The position numbers were made by a program, and so were the translations under genes. A model generated the notes under the pieces. The model did not search any database and was not told where the DNA came from. It saw only the letters and a list, made by a program, of their open reading frames with translations. A stretch of DNA of 64,000 nt from Gemmatimonadales bacterium (GTDB lineage: Bacteria > Gemmatimonadota > Gemmatimonadetes > Gemmatimonadales > GWC2-71-9), in assembly GCA_036500345.1 (NCBI GenBank), contig DASYCE010000028.1, forward strand, positions 20,084 through 84,083, written 5' to 3'. Below are positions 18,188-25,588 of this stretch, piece by piece. The stretch's first letter is position 1; the number at the start of each line of letters is the position of its first letter.

Positions 18188-19144
18188 TCACGGAATCGCC
18201 AGCTCGCGGCCCGCGAAGAATGCCGAGGCCTTCGGCTTCGGGATTCGTCGTGGTTCGAGCGCCCGCTCGATCGCGACGTCGGCCATGGCGCGCACCGCCC
18301 AGTCGAAATACGCGGGTGTCAACGAATTGATGTCGAAGTCGGGGGCCGGATTCATGAAGTCGATCGCGTACGGCACCCCGTCCTTGATCGCCCACTCGAT
18401 CGAGTTCATGTCATAGTCGAGCGCGCGCACCAGCGTGCGCGACTGCGCGATGATGCGCGCCCGCATTTCCAGCGAGAGGAAGGTGTCGTCAGCGTGGTAC
18501 TTGCGTTCCTTGGGGTCGTACTTGATCGGCAGGATGTCGGTGCGCCCGATGCAGATGCAGCGCACGAACTCGTCCCACTCGATGAACTCCTGCACGATCA
18601 TCGACAGGAGGCCGGACTCGTCGTAATGATGAATCAGTTCTTCCAGCGTGCGGCAGACGTAGACGTCGCGCCATCCGCCGCCGTGCGCGTCCTTGAGGAT
18701 GCAGGGCAGGCCGACGTGGCGGATCACACCTTCCCAGTCGAGCGGATACTGCAGGTTGCGCAGCGACTCGTCGTGCTTGATCCCGGGGACGTACGCCTTG
18801 TTCGGCAGCGCGACGGTCTTCGGCGACCGGATCCCGCACGCTTCGGCGAGGGTCGCGCCAAAAAACTTGTCGTCGGCGGTCCACATGTATGGATTGTTTA
18901 TGACGGTGACACCCTGCAGCACCGCGTGCTTGAGCCAGATCCGGTAGAACGGCACCTCGTGAGAAATCCGGTCGATTACCACGTCGTAGGGAATCTTCTC
19001 GTCGAGGGTTGGCGCGCCGAGGGAGACGTACTCGGCGACCACGCCGACGTCGCGCTTGCGGACTTCGTCGATGAACGCCGGCGGCCAGGACCATTCGCGG
19101 CCGACGAGGAGGCCGATGGTGCGCGTGGGGGAAGTGTGGGGCAT
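18188..19144 (-). CDS. ATP-grasp (RimK/D-Ala-D-Ala ligase-like) enzyme
   Basis: A 318-residue canonical ATP-grasp protein and first gene of the eleven-gene run. ATP-binding elements are CILKDAHGGGW (the lysine and glycine-rich loop), VQEFIEWDEFVRCI (adenine-side Glu region) and, near the end, IEWAIKDGVPYAIDFMNPAPD with the metal-binding Asp and Asn. The start MPHTSPTRTIGLLVGREW at 19144 has GGAG six bases upstream. It would activate a carboxylate as acyl-phosphate and couple it to an amine. Together with the next two genes it gives three different amide-forming folds in a row. Confidence 0.85.
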   Translation of the reverse strand: MPHTSPTRTIGLLVGREWSWPPAFIDEVRKRDVGVVAEYVSLGAPTLDEKIPYDVVIDRISHEVPFYRIWLKHAVLQGVTVINNPYMWTADDKFFGATLAEACGIRSPKTVALPNKAYVPGIKHDESLRNLQYPLDWEGVIRHVGLPCILKDAHGGGWRDVYVCRTLEELIHHYDESGLLSMIVQEFIEWDEFVRCICIGRTDILPIKYDPKERKYHADDTFLSLEMRARIIAQSRTLVRALDYDMNSIEWAIKDGVPYAIDFMNPAPDFDINSLTPAYFDWAVRAMADVAIERALEPRRIPKPKASAFFAGRELAIP

Positions 19145-19269
19145 CGCGGCTCCGGTGCGGGATCGACAGCGACGACGGGGAACTGCCGGACGGGTCGTCG
19201 CCGGCGCCATGGTCTCGCGATGAATCTATCGGGTTCCGGCGAGGTGGAGCGGGGAGCCGCGGGCGTCCT

Positions 19270-19275
19270 TACCTT
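19270..19275 (+). promoter_or_regulatory. -10 element TACCTT near DUF3108 start
   Basis: TACCTT ends ten bases before the ATG at 19286, so the 5' leader would be only a few bases. It lies in the 141-base gap between this gene and the divergent eleven-gene run. On the minus strand TAGATT at 19223-19228 could be the -10 of that run, but no good -35 was seen for either. Confidence 0.35.
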
Positions 19276-19285
19276 GGAATCAACC

Positions 19286-20044
19286 ATGCTGACCGTCCTG
19301 CTCGCGGTCCTCTTCGCGCGTTTCGCATCGGCCCCGCTCCCGGGCGTGGCGCAGGGAACATCCGTCCCCTGGCGGGTCGGTGAGCAGCTGGTCTATGGCG
19401 GGAGTTATCGTGTCGTCGTGCCAATCAGCATCGGAAAGATTTCCACGCTCTCCGTGGCGGGGATCGACACCATCGGCGGCATGCCGGCCTGGAAATTCTC
19501 CCTGATCACCGACATCTCGGTGCCGCTATACCACAATCACAGCGAACTTCTCTCGTGGACCGGCGTGAATGACTTCGTCTCCCGGCGCTTTGTCGACCGG
19601 GTGCACGAGAGCCACTACGACCGCGACGACGACTTTGCCATCCGCGCCGACTCAGGCTTCTATACCAATCACGGCGACACGAACCGGCACGCTACGCCGT
19701 CGAAACCCCTCGACGACCTCGCCTTCATCTACTTCCTCCGTCTTCCGTCAACGCCGCTCCAGCCGGGAAAGACGTACAAGCTGCCGCGGTATTTCCGCGA
19801 TGACCGCAATCCGGTGCTGATCAACGTGCTCGATCGCGAGCCGTGCAAGCTCCCGGGGGGAAATCAGACGATGTGCCTGGTGATCTGGCCGGTCGTGGAG
19901 GATCCACCGCACGGCATGTTCATGAGCGGGAAGAACGCCCGCATCTGGATGACTGATGATTCGTTGCGGCTTCCGGTGCAGATCCAGTCCGGGTCGTACA
20001 CGCTGTTGCTCCGGCAGGTGATCCTTCCCCAGCGAGCGCCGTGA
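19286..20044 (+). CDS. DUF3108 exported protein
   Basis: A 252-residue protein with signal peptide LTVLLAVLFARFASAP. The mature part fits DUF3108: it opens WRVGEQLVYGGSYRV, runs through alternating strands with a central PLDDLAFIYFLR, and ends MTDDSLRLPVQIQSGSYT. The family is periplasmic or outer-membrane associated and of unknown function. A much longer frame upstream is not coding. Its stop lies three bases from the stop of the convergent esterase gene, so the two transcripts meet with almost no spacer. Confidence 0.8.
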   Translation: MLTVLLAVLFARFASAPLPGVAQGTSVPWRVGEQLVYGGSYRVVVPISIGKISTLSVAGIDTIGGMPAWKFSLITDISVPLYHNHSELLSWTGVNDFVSRRFVDRVHESHYDRDDDFAIRADSGFYTNHGDTNRHATPSKPLDDLAFIYFLRLPSTPLQPGKTYKLPRYFRDDRNPVLINVLDREPCKLPGGNQTMCLVIWPVVEDPPHGMFMSGKNARIWMTDDSLRLPVQIQSGSYTLLLRQVILPQRAP

Positions 20045-20047
20045 TCG

Positions 20048-20773
20048 CTAGTCGTGCCCACCGATGTACATCGCCAGCATCCGCTGCCAGAACGGCCAGT
20101 CATGCGCCCAGCCATCCCACACTCGCAGCGCGTTCCCGATTCCCTTGTTCCAGAGCAGCGTTGAGAACGCCTCGTTCGACGGGCAGAGCGAATCGTCGTG
20201 CCCCACGGCGAGGATGATGTCCATCCGCTGGAACGCCGCCATCCGCGCGGGATCGTGCTCGTTGGCCATGAACTCGGCGGGATTGCAGAAGTAGACCGGG
20301 CCGCCCAAGTCGCCGTGCGTCAGCCGACGGATGTCGGGGAGGCCGCTCAGTGACAACACCCGCGCGACAAGTTCCGGGTGCCGCATTGCAAACGTGATCG
20401 CATGGTACCCTCCGAACGACGCGCCCGCAGTGATCAGCGTCGGATCGGGATTGCCCGATGCGAGCAGCGGCAGGACTTCATCCTTGAGATATCCATCATA
20501 TCGCAACTGCCACTCGGCACGTTCCGCCACCGGAATCGTCTCGTCGTACCAGCTCGCGTCATCGACGCTGGCGACGCAGCAGAGTTGCAATGCACCCGCC
20601 GTCAACTGCTCGCCGAGCACCTCGGGCATCTGCCGATCTTCCCACTCGTGATAGCTGCCGCGGGAGGTCGGAAATGCGAGCACCCGCGCACCGGCATGGC
20701 CGAAGAGGAGGAGATCCATCTGCCGGCCGCCGAGCGCGGGGCTCGCCCAGGAATGATGTTGGCGCTGCCACAT
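20048..20773 (-). CDS. Alpha/beta-hydrolase esterase (esterase D-like)
   Basis: A 241-residue cytoplasmic alpha/beta hydrolase. The nucleophile elbow is AGASFGGYHAI with Ser near residue 119, and the catalytic His is in WDGWAHDWPFW near the C-terminus. The overall pattern resembles the putative esterase family of esterase D and the mycolyltransferase-like enzymes, though it lacks a signal peptide. It begins 12 bases after the stop of the SnoaL-like gene on the same strand, with a -10-like TAATAT filling that gap. The substrate is unknown. Confidence 0.85.
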   Translation of the reverse strand: MWQRQHHSWASPALGGRQMDLLLFGHAGARVLAFPTSRGSYHEWEDRQMPEVLGEQLTAGALQLCCVASVDDASWYDETIPVAERAEWQLRYDGYLKDEVLPLLASGNPDPTLITAGASFGGYHAITFAMRHPELVARVLSLSGLPDIRRLTHGDLGGPVYFCNPAEFMANEHDPARMAAFQRMDIILAVGHDDSLCPSNEAFSTLLWNKGIGNALRVWDGWAHDWPFWQRMLAMYIGGHD

Positions 20774-20779
20774 GCGCCA

Positions 20780-20785
20780 ATATTA
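20780..20785 (-). promoter_or_regulatory. -10 element TAATAT six bases before esterase ATG
   Basis: On the minus strand TAATAT directly follows the TAG of the SnoaL-like gene and ends six bases before the esterase ATG. No Shine-Dalgarno site fits the gap. This suggests a separate leaderless transcript for the esterase. No -35 was recognised. Confidence 0.4.
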
Positions 20786-21304
20786 CTACGGCGCCTTCTG
20801 TTTCCCGGCCTTCGGCATCGACGCGGCCATCGCCATCAGCGCGCTGTCGTCGTTCGCGGCGAGCGTGGAAATCGCCTTCCACGTCGAATCCTTCTTCACC
20901 GCCGCCGCCATCCAGGCCCCGTGGGAATTCATCCCGTTCGCTGCTGCCATCGTCCATGTTCCGCCCGCGATCGCCGACGTCAGCGTGAGGAAGCGGATGT
21001 AGGTCGTGGCGGTGGTCATCGTTCCGCTGTCGGGTGGCATGCCGGCCTTCATCGCCGCAACCGCAGCGTCGTGTCCCTGGGTGACTTTCCCGGTTACATC
21101 GACATCCTGATAGTCATCAGCGATGACCGGGGAGATCAGCGTTGCATCGTGCTTGCTGAAGGCCTGGGCGTAGTCGGCGGCAATCGCGCGAATCGCGGCA
21201 CTGTCCGCCGCCGTGCCCGCCACCGGTCCGCCGGCACTTGGCGCCGTTGCGCACGCCGCCAGCGCACCGAGTACCGCACTCCAGATCAGCTTCTTCATTC
21301 GCAT
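20786..21304 (-). CDS. SnoaL/DUF4440-like lipoprotein
   Basis: A 172-residue protein starting MRMKKLIWSAVLGALAAC. LAAC is a lipobox, so it is probably a lipoprotein. The mature part has the SnoaL/DUF4440 nuclear-transport-factor-2-like fold: IRAIAADYAQAFSKHDATLI, then DDYQDVDVTGK and strands TYIRFLTLTSAIAGGTWTM. Enzymes and ligand-binding proteins share this fold and no catalytic residues can be assigned. GGAGG lies four bases before the first ATG (21304) and ten before a second (21298); either could be used. It is probably transcribed with the esterase. Confidence 0.75.
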   Translation of the reverse strand: MRMKKLIWSAVLGALAACATAPSAGGPVAGTAADSAAIRAIAADYAQAFSKHDATLISPVIADDYQDVDVTGKVTQGHDAAVAAMKAGMPPDSGTMTTATTYIRFLTLTSAIAGGTWTMAAANGMNSHGAWMAAAVKKDSTWKAISTLAANDDSALMAMAASMPKAGKQKAP

Positions 21305-21489
21305 CTCTCCTCCGGCTCGATGAAAGGGATGAGGGCCTCGGTCGATATCATACGGCGCGGAACCGCGATCCGTAAGCATCGTCGCATCGCTGCGACGGAT
21401 TGCACATTCGGCGCATCCTCACTCCCCGAACACGCCAACCACCAACCAGCAGCCGCCCGGCGATTCGCCCGGCCTGGAAAGGGGAGACA

Positions 21490-21954
21490 ATGATGATTCG
21501 AATTGCCGCCGCGATGATGATGGTCGCGGCAGGCGCCACGCGGCTGTCGGCGCAGGACCCGATCGCCGGCAAGTGGAGCATGGATTACCCGACCGCGATC
21601 CGCAGCGAGAACGGCGAAGAGACCGTCGTCTCGAGCCGGAAGGCGACCTTCGATTTCACGATGCGCGGCGACTCGATCGCCGGGACGTGGACCCTCGCCC
21701 CCGACAGCACCGGCACTGCGCCGAAGCCGCTCGCCGTTCACGGCGTGCGCACCGGCACGTCGTACACCATCGAGACCGAACCGGTCGACCGTCACATCGT
21801 GATGAACGGCGACGACCACACCATCCGCATGGCGACGAAATACACCTTCGAAGTGCACGGTGAGCAGCTGGCCGGCGCGTCGACCCTCTTCGCGGTCGAT
21901 GGATCGATGGACATGCCGAGCCGGCTCTTCGTCGCCGCCCGCGAGAAGCCGTAG
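21490..21954 (+). CDS. Exported hypothetical protein
   Basis: A 154-residue protein with signal peptide MMIRIAAAMMMVAAGATRLSAQ and a GGGGAG ribosome-binding site. The mature part is beta-rich (DPIAGKWSMDYPTAI, then KATFDFTMRGDSIAGTWTL) and looks like a small calycin-like or lipocalin-like barrel, but no family is recognised. It is transcribed divergently from the SnoaL-like gene, with an intergenic region of about 185 bases, and converges on the ADOP permease. Confidence 0.65.
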   Translation: MMIRIAAAMMMVAAGATRLSAQDPIAGKWSMDYPTAIRSENGEETVVSSRKATFDFTMRGDSIAGTWTLAPDSTGTAPKPLAVHGVRTGTSYTIETEPVDRHIVMNGDDHTIRMATKYTFEVHGEQLAGASTLFAVDGSMDMPSRLFVAAREKP

Positions 21955-21964
21955 CGGCGGCTTC
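21945..21964. terminator. Hairpin over the stop codon
   Basis: GAAGCCG (21945-21951) pairs with CGGCTTC (21958-21964) around a six-base loop that begins with the TAG stop of the upstream gene. It lies just before the end of the convergent permease gene. No T-run follows. Confidence 0.4.
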
Positions 21965-21974
21965 AGCGCTCCCG

Positions 21975-24656
21975 CTAGTCGTTCCGCATCACCGTGGCAG
22001 GGTCGACATGGAGCGCACGGCGCGCAGGGACCACGGTCGCGACGATCGCCGCGACCAGCAGCAGTAGCGGCGCCGCGACGAAGGTGACCGGGTCGTGAAT
22101 CGCGACGCCGTAGACCAGCGATGACGTGACCCGGGCGAGTGCCCACGCACCGGCGAGTCCGACCGCAATCCCGATCGTGGCGACGATCGCCATCTCGCGT
22201 GACAGCAACGCCATCAGGTCGGCGCCGGAGGCGCCGAGTGCAGAGCGGATGCCGAGTTCGCGGCGCCGCTGCGTGACGCCGTACCCAGCCACGGCGGCGA
22301 CGCCGACCGCCGCAAGCACGAACGCGAGTGCTGCGAACACGCTCAGCAGCAGCGTGTTCGTGCGTCTCGGCGCCAGCGACCGCCCGAGCACGTCGGTCAT
22401 CGTCCTCACATTGTAGACCGCCTGCGTCGGATCAATCGCACGCACAGCATTGCGAATCGCGTCGAGCATGGCGGCAGGCGCCATCGTGCCGCGCGCGACG
22501 ATCGCGACGTTCGGCGGCGTCCACTGCGCCATCGGCATGTACATCTGCGGCGTCGGATCGACGTCGAGCGTCGATTGGCGAGTGTCGGCGACGACGCCGA
22601 CCACGGTGATCGGCGTGTTGGGGTCGGAGCGGAATACCCGGCCGAGCGGTGATTGTCCCGGCCAATAGTGGCGTGCCACCGACGTGCTGATGATCGCCAC
22701 GGACGGGCCGCCGGAATCGTCGGTTGCGGCGAAATCGCGCCCGGCAATCACCTTGATGCCCAGGGCGGCGAAATACCCGGGCGAGGCGAAAAGATCCCGG
22801 GCGCCCACGTCATCGTCATGCGCGGGAACCCCGTCCGCCGTGATCTGGAGGGCGATGCCGCCGCTACCGCTGAGCGGCAGGTCGTTCACGGCGCCCGCGG
22901 CAACGATCCCCGGCGACGCGCGGAGACGATCGAGGATCGCGTTGATCTCGACCCGCTTGCGCCCCCATGGAATTGACGAGGGAAAGGTCAGTTGCAACGT
23001 GCCCGCATGTTCGACCTGCATCCCGGAATCCGTGTCGAGGAGGCGCGCGAACGAGCGCAGCATCAATCCGGCGCCGATCAGCAGCATCACGGCGAGGGCC
23101 AGCTCTGCGCCGACCAGCAGCCGTCTCGACATCCCGAACGCGGCCCCCGTCGAACCGTGGCCGCCTCCGGACTTGACGGCGCCACTGAGATCGCCTCGGG
23201 ACGCGCCGAGCGCCGGCCAGAGTCCGAGGACGATGCCCGTGAGCAGTGCGAGTGCCGCCGCAAAGGCGAGGAGGCGCAAGTTCACGCCGATCGGCGCGAC
23301 GCCCGCGAGTTGATGCGGTATCAGCGACGCAATGACCCGCAGCGCCGCCGGCGCGGCCGCGACGCCGATCGCCGTCCCCATCATCGCGAGCAGCACGCTC
23401 TCGGTGAGGAGTTGGCGCACGATTCGCGATCGCGTGGCGCCGAGCACTTCGCGCACCGCGACTTCCCGTCGACGCGTGCTTCCCTGCGACAAGAGCAGAT
23501 TCGCCACGTTGGCGCACGCGATCAACAGCAGCAAGCCCGTCGCCCCGAGCAGCAGCACCAGCGCGGTGCGCCGGTCGCCGACGAGACCCCGCTGCAGCGA
23601 AATCATCCCGCCGCTCTTTTCGAGGTCGTGGAGCGAGTCGTGCAGATACCCTTGCCCATTGGCCTCGCCCTTGAGTCCTGGTGCCAGTCCCTGACGCCAG
23701 CGCGCCAGCAACTGATGCGATGCCGTGGTGGCCGATATCCCCGGCGCGAGCCGCGCGATCACCGAGGATGGCAGGTAGTTCCGGAACGCCTCGAACGACT
23801 CGAACGTCGTCGGCAACGTCATCGGGATCCAGAGATCGGCCTCCTCCGGGAAGGAGAAGCCACGCGGCATCACCCCGACGACGACGTACGGTTTGGTATT
23901 GAGGATGATCGACCGTCCGATCATCTCGCGGCCGCCGAATTGCCGCTGCCACAACCCCCACGAGAGAAGCGCCACGTGTGACCGACCAGGCACCCCCTCC
24001 TGGGCTGCGAACGTCCGCCCGATCGCGCTGCCAATGCCGAGCGTGGCGAAGAAATTCGTCGTGACCGCCGCGATCGTCAGTCGCGTCGGCCGCTCGGCAT
24101 CGCCGAGATTGAGACCGCCGACGGCGTATCCGGCGGCGCTGGAGAACACGTTCGGCATCGCATTGGCGTCGTTGAGGTCGACGAAATGCGTGGCGGATTT
24201 CGGGAAATGCTGTGTCGGTCCCGGATCGAACGGGATATTGACGTCGGGCAGAATCACGAGCCGGTCGGCATGCGGAAACGGCAACGGTCGCAGGATCGCG
24301 GCATCCACCGCGGAGAACATCGCGGTCGTCGCCCCGATGCCGAGCGCCAGCACGATCACCACGGCGGCGGTGAATCCCGGACGTTGCCTCAACCGCCGCG
24401 CCGCATAGCGGAGATCCTGCTGCAGTGTCTCCGCCGCCGCGAATCCCCATATCTCGCGGCTCGACTCTTCCACGTTGGTCGCGTTGCCGAATCGTCGCTG
24501 CGCCATGGCGCGCGCGTCGGCATCGGAGATCCCCGACCCGGCCAGCTGTTCGGCACGCAGCGCCCGGTGCAACCGCATCTCCTCCTCCAGCTCCCGCGAC
24601 GCGCGATCGCGAAAGAGGAACAGCTTGGCGCGACGCCACCACGACAGGTCAATCAT
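21975..24656 (-). CDS. ADOP-type ABC permease (MacB/FtsX-like)
   Basis: An 893-residue membrane protein built as two FtsX/MacB units. The N-terminus is a short cytoplasmic helical prefix (RELEEEMRLHRALRAEQL), then TM1 (FTAAVVIVLALGIGATTAMF), a large periplasmic MacB-like domain, TM segments with the motif NLLLSQGSTRRREVAVREV, and a second unit ending with QRRRELGIRSALGASG and PARRALHVDPATVMRND. Such acidobacterial-type duplicated orphan permeases lack an adjacent ATPase. The substrate is unknown. Its ATG overlaps the PadR stop by one base (TGATG), so the two form an operon under PadR control. Confidence 0.9.
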   Translation of the reverse strand: MIDLSWWRRAKLFLFRDRASRELEEEMRLHRALRAEQLAGSGISDADARAMAQRRFGNATNVEESSREIWGFAAAETLQQDLRYAARRLRQRPGFTAAVVIVLALGIGATTAMFSAVDAAILRPLPFPHADRLVILPDVNIPFDPGPTQHFPKSATHFVDLNDANAMPNVFSSAAGYAVGGLNLGDAERPTRLTIAAVTTNFFATLGIGSAIGRTFAAQEGVPGRSHVALLSWGLWQRQFGGREMIGRSIILNTKPYVVVGVMPRGFSFPEEADLWIPMTLPTTFESFEAFRNYLPSSVIARLAPGISATTASHQLLARWRQGLAPGLKGEANGQGYLHDSLHDLEKSGGMISLQRGLVGDRRTALVLLLGATGLLLLIACANVANLLLSQGSTRRREVAVREVLGATRSRIVRQLLTESVLLAMMGTAIGVAAAPAALRVIASLIPHQLAGVAPIGVNLRLLAFAAALALLTGIVLGLWPALGASRGDLSGAVKSGGGHGSTGAAFGMSRRLLVGAELALAVMLLIGAGLMLRSFARLLDTDSGMQVEHAGTLQLTFPSSIPWGRKRVEINAILDRLRASPGIVAAGAVNDLPLSGSGGIALQITADGVPAHDDDVGARDLFASPGYFAALGIKVIAGRDFAATDDSGGPSVAIISTSVARHYWPGQSPLGRVFRSDPNTPITVVGVVADTRQSTLDVDPTPQMYMPMAQWTPPNVAIVARGTMAPAAMLDAIRNAVRAIDPTQAVYNVRTMTDVLGRSLAPRRTNTLLLSVFAALAFVLAAVGVAAVAGYGVTQRRRELGIRSALGASGADLMALLSREMAIVATIGIAVGLAGAWALARVTSSLVYGVAIHDPVTFVAAPLLLLVAAIVATVVPARRALHVDPATVMRND

Positions 24657-25000
24657 CACGCCGGCTCCGGATGGAGGACTCGTGCAATGGCCCGGCTCAC
24701 ATGCCGGTAATCGTTGAGCTCGCGGGCAAGCTGCTTCCGTCCCGCCGCCGTGAGCTGGTAATAGCGCGCGCGGCGATTCTCGGTCGTCCGCCCCCACGTT
24801 CCCGTGATCCATCCCTGCACCAGCATCCGCTGCAGCGCGGGATAGAGCGACCCCTCCTCGACCCGCAGTACGTCCGCCGAGGTGTGCTGGATCGTCTCGG
24901 CGATTTCGAAGCCGTGCAGTTCCTTGTGGTGCGCCAGCGTGCGGAGGATCAGCATGTCGAGGGTCCCCGGCGGGATCGGATGGCGGTCGGAAGTCGTCAT
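24656..25000 (-). CDS. PadR-family transcriptional repressor
   Basis: A 114-residue winged-helix regulator. Typical PadR segments are PPGTLDMLILRTLAHHKELHGFEIAETI, then EEGSLYPALQRMLVQGWI and TAAGRKQLARELNDYR at the C-terminal dimerisation helix. PadR-type repressors often bind their own promoters and respond to small molecules. A nearly perfect 17-base palindrome ends two bases before its start codon. The next gene, translationally coupled, is the ADOP permease, so the pair looks like an autoregulated export or stress module. Confidence 0.93.
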   Translation of the reverse strand: MTTSDRHPIPPGTLDMLILRTLAHHKELHGFEIAETIQHTSADVLRVEEGSLYPALQRMLVQGWITGTWGRTTENRRARYYQLTAAGRKQLARELNDYRHVSRAIARVLHPEPA

Positions 25001-25001
25001 G

Positions 25002-25018
25002 ACATAGATGATCTATGT
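25002..25018. promoter_or_regulatory. Palindromic operator ACATAGAT-G-ATCTATGT
   Basis: The two eight-base arms are perfect inverted copies around one central base. The site touches the PadR start region (ATG at 25000) and overlaps a TAACAT box on the minus strand that could serve as -10. No Shine-Dalgarno sequence precedes the ATG, so the transcript may have little or no leader. Autorepression by PadR is the natural reading. Confidence 0.7.
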
Positions 25019-25138
25019 TATCCGGTCGTCGCGCAACCCCGGGCCGGTCGCCGCCGCGGATCTCCCCGGGATTGCGACGCCGTCACACCGTCGTCATGAT
25101 CGGGAGGCGATCCTTCTCTGATCCGATCCGGAGGGCTG

Positions 25139-25573
25139 ATGAACGACACCCCGCAACTGTGGACCCGCGGCGACTATGCCATCTCGACCGACCGCGCCCG
25201 GCTCGACCTCGACGCCGCGCTCGAACTCCTCCGCACCACCTTCTGGGCGCGCTCGATTCCGGTCGACGTCCTCGCGCGTGCGGTGGAGAATTCACTCGCC
25301 TTTGCGCTGTACCGCGGCAGCACGCTGATCGGGTTCGCCCGCGTGGTGACCGATCGCGCCACCTACGGCTACGTGACCGATGTCGTCGTCGCCGACGGGC
25401 ACCGCAACGCCGGACTGGGACAGTGGCTCACCGAATGCGTCATCGCACATCCGGATCTCCAGCAGCTGCGCCGGCTCACCCTCCTGACTCGCGACGCCCG
25501 CACGCTGTATGAACGCTGCGGCTTCGCGGTCGGCCCCGATGCAACGCATGTCTACATGGAGCGCACCCCGTGA
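25139..25573 (+). CDS. GNAT-family N-acetyltransferase
   Basis: A 144-residue GNAT enzyme. The acetyl-CoA-binding region reads VTDVVVADGHRNAGLGQWLTECV, with the R/Q-x-x-G-x-G/A pyrophosphate loop represented by RNAGLG. The C-terminal strand-turn LYERCGFAV matches the GNAT motif B. It lacks extra domains, so it acts on a small amine or an N-terminus. GGAGGG lies three bases before the ATG. It is convergent with the DHA2 exporter (16-base gap). Confidence 0.9.
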   Translation: MNDTPQLWTRGDYAISTDRARLDLDAALELLRTTFWARSIPVDVLARAVENSLAFALYRGSTLIGFARVVTDRATYGYVTDVVVADGHRNAGLGQWLTECVIAHPDLQQLRRLTLLTRDARTLYERCGFAVGPDATHVYMERTP

Positions 25574-25588
25574 CACCGTAATTCGCCG

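Noticed and set aside
17894..19285. Plus-strand frame continuous with the DUF3108 gene
   Set aside because: It lies opposite two ATP-grasp genes and lacks domain features; the signal peptide sets the start at 19286.
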